A DNA stretch of 64,000 nucleotides from UBA4416 sp040387555 (GTDB taxonomy: Bacteria; Bacteroidota; Bacteroidia; B-17B0; Aurantibacillaceae), in NCBI GenBank assembly GCA_040387555.1, contig JAZKDO010000001.1:124001-188000 (forward strand). Direction: 5' to 3'. Numbering within the stretch: the stretch's first letter is position 1; every line of letters starts with the position of its first letter. The position numbers were made by a program, and so were the translations under genes. Positions 63,301-64,000 of the stretch are shown here, piece by piece. The notes beneath the pieces were generated by a model. It worked only from the letters and a program-made list of their open reading frames with translations, did not search any database and was not told where the DNA came from.

Positions 63301-64000
63301 TGGAAACTATCCAGCTATACGTATAAGGCAACGCTCCTCCACTCGGAATGGTTGTAATAACCCCGTTACAGTTATTGTTACAGGTCGGGTTATCTAAATC
63401 AGGTAAACTAAACACTATTGGTGCTGTAGGTTCAAGGGAAAAATTTTGAACTGCTTTACAACCCGCAGCGTCAGTTATGGTGTAAGAGTAAGGTCCGGCA
63501 CATAATCCATTAATTGAAGGTGTTGTTAAACCGTTAGACCATAATGTAGTATAATTGGGTGTTCCACCTGAAATGGATAATGAAATACTTCCGTCACATA
63601 ATCCGCTGCAACTAACGTCCTGCTTAATGGATGCAACCGAAGGACCGTTGATAGAGTTAATTGAATAAATCTGTGTTTGTGAACAGTTACCGTCCGACAC
63701 CGTTAATGTATAATTTCCTGGTGCTAAATTCGTTAATGTACCTGTGCTTCCAGCCGGCAACCACGCATAAGTATACGAGCCGCCACCACCCATGACACTT
63801 ACAGTAATGGAACCTGTATTAGAAGAACAGGAAGATTGTGTTACCTGTGGTGTGAGTGTTAAAGTTGTTGTGGATCCAATCACTACGCTTGCTGTCCGGA
63901 CACATCCATTGGCATCAGTCATGTTACAAAAATAAGTTCCGGCACATAACCCAACTAAGGACTGGCTGCTTGAGCTAGGCGTTAACCAATTATAAGTGAT
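60389..64000 (-). CDS. SprB-repeat adhesin with CHU_C (T9SS type B) domain, 5' end outside the window
   Basis: This is a giant cell-surface protein, here at least 1203 residues, with a C-terminal CHU_C sorting domain (IPNGFSPNGDGKNDVWQI ... YNRWGEQLFY ... PVGTYYYIINL). Upstream of it lie two Ig/PKD-like segments and about 12 SprB repeats of roughly 75 residues each, with the pattern C..C.G ... GG..PY.Y.W ... LC.G.Y...ITD.NGC. The frame continues to the window edge (the Met at 63922 is internal), so the gene is longer. The repeats themselves are grouped in a higher-order unit of eight (see findings). It is the probable substrate of the PorP/SprF protein encoded one base downstream, in gliding or adhesion. 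Confidence 0.9.
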   Translation of the reverse strand: MTYNWLTPSSSSQSLVGLCAGTYFCNMTDANGCVRTASVVIGSTTTLTLTPQVTQSSCSSNTGSITVSVMGGGGSYTYAWLPAGSTGTLTNLAPGNYTLTVSDGNCSQTQIYSINSINGPSVASIKQDVSCSGLCDGSISLSISGGTPNYTTLWSNGLTTPSINGLCAGPYSYTITDAAGCKAVQNFSLEPTAPIVFSLPDLDNPTCNNNCNGVITTIPSGGALPYTYSWIVSTSTTSVANNLCSGNYSVSVSDANGCSSSQTYTLTGPSTISVTAVVTDLICNAVPSGAIDLTVGGGTPGYTYTWTPGPASTQDLTNLSAGTYSVLISDGNGCLVDSSFIVNEPAAINDNEVIGSSACFGNCTGSVSLSPTGGTGVYSYSWNPSASTATVTNLCPGPLTATITDALGCTFVANYNVPSITTITASTQAVNNNCFTDCNGVLTATNIAGGLPPFTLQWNDPLGQPGNTAIGLCTGTYSVKITDSNGCFNMIPATVGSPSQVTFTPVITAPGCDQCNGSVAVNPVGGTSGYTYLWTNNQNVSTATNLCAGAYGVQITDGNGCMNTTTVIVNSSSGITSESITFTDVTCGGTCDGTANVTAVGGVLPISYSWIHNGSVSQSQTGLCAGTYFCNMTDANGCSRTASVVIGAATNLTVSSQVSQSSCSANTGSITVNASGGSGSYTYVWTPVAPNTATLTNLATGVYTLTVSDGSCSKTQVFTLQSVNAPIITSIKKDLSCSGVCDGSIGITVSGGMAPLSTLWSNALNTNTINALCAGSYSVKVTDATGCIAIRNFSLDTLPSIFFSTPDLDSPLCNNACDGSLTVIPVGGALPYTFTWTPGNLNTATNNGLCSGIFSITVKDMNGCSASNSYSLSNPTPLILTATITDATCSSAPDGAITTTVSGGTPGYTTIWTPGNSSSLINVLSGPYTVTVTDANGCILDSAFIINSIITVNAIAGNDTLFCQNGTLFLDGSSSSSDPGTTYQWLSLPSNTVVAGTLITSVSPPTGTNTFVLVATDGTGFCIDRDSIIVTSNPLPNVDAGPMVSIPVLSSAQIGGSPTGPTGSTFNWTPLTALDNPTATNPTSGTTITTVYTVTVVDVNGCSNSDTVTVYVYPEVIIPNGFSPNGDGKNDVWQIDFIDQFPECEVEVYNRWGEQLFYSKGYTVPFNGQYKGKDLPVGTYYYIINLNHPSHPDAFTSPLTIFR
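60830..63922 (-). repeat. SprB repeats in a 1815-bp higher-order unit
   Basis: Two landmarks with near-identical protein text, TDANGC(V/S)RTASVVIG, start at 63922 and 62107, exactly 1815 bases (605 codons) apart. The following units match in the same order (QSSCS.NTGSITV; K.DLSCSG.CDGSI; DLD.P.CNN.C; TPGYT). The last four units of the second copy precede the PKD-like segments. The first copy holds eight units. Confidence 0.8.

Noticed and set aside
60389..63922. CRISPR-like array suggested by regular repeats
   Set aside because: The repeats are about 225 bases, diverged and in frame, coding for SprB units; there are no short identical repeats with unique spacers and no cas genes.

Overview
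This window is a stretch of an AT-rich genome from a member of the phylum Bacteroidota. The evidence is a protein with a type IX secretion (T9SS) C-terminal sorting domain, a SprB-repeat/CHU_C adhesin next to a PorP/SprF-family protein, bacillithiol synthesis (BshC), a fused branched-chain 2-oxoacid dehydrogenase E1, and promoters of the Bacteroidota type (TTG - 19/20 bp - TAnnTTTG). Shine-Dalgarno sequences are mostly absent. I see no rRNA, tRNA, insertion sequence, prophage or CRISPR array. No gene-free stretch exceeds 300 bases. Genes are packed tightly, and several convergent pairs are separated by only a few bases or share stop codons. Both window edges cut genes: a parvulin-type isomerase at the left and a giant adhesin at the right.

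Left part (1-14 kb): tail of a periplasmic PpiC/parvulin isomerase, a TSUP transporter, a secreted transglutaminase-like protein, then the most unusual locus. This is a minus-strand operon encoding the three SMC-like subunits of an MksFEB/JetABC (MukBEF-type) condensin, but with no JetD/MksG nuclease. A gene for an exported protein with a DUF6624-like C-terminus sits between the MksE-like and MksB-like genes. Next come bshC, a small exported Cys-containing membrane protein and pgeF.

Middle part (14-36 kb) is mostly housekeeping: a DEAD-box helicase followed after 6 bp by an orphan HisKA_2 histidine kinase, an acyl-CoA carboxylase beta subunit, an M28 peptidase, thymidine kinase, a GNAT enzyme, an adenine deaminase/hydrolase pair, an amidohydrolase-fold protein without its HxH motif, an RsmB-type rRNA methyltransferase, a periplasmic rhodanese, a CtpA-type protease, a Rieske-fold lipoprotein that has lost its cluster ligands, an RRM protein, RidA, and a tightly coupled surE / small membrane protein / lpxB / spoIID-like cluster.

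Right part (36-64 kb): a 2322-residue T9SS-secreted adhesin in which three beta-sandwich modules appear to be inserted at the same place inside Ig-like repeats; hemL; an S15-type hydrolase; a DUF2147 protein; the fused E1; a trans-sulfuration PLP enzyme; a minus-strand operon of a NUMOD4/HNH-like protein with a histone-H1-like tail, LD-carboxypeptidase, an alpha/beta hydrolase, tyrS and a conserved small protein; metG; phosphatidylserine decarboxylase; and finally a PorP/SprF protein coupled to a SprB-repeat adhesin. That adhesin has a higher-order repeat of eight SprB units (605 residues) and runs off the right edge.
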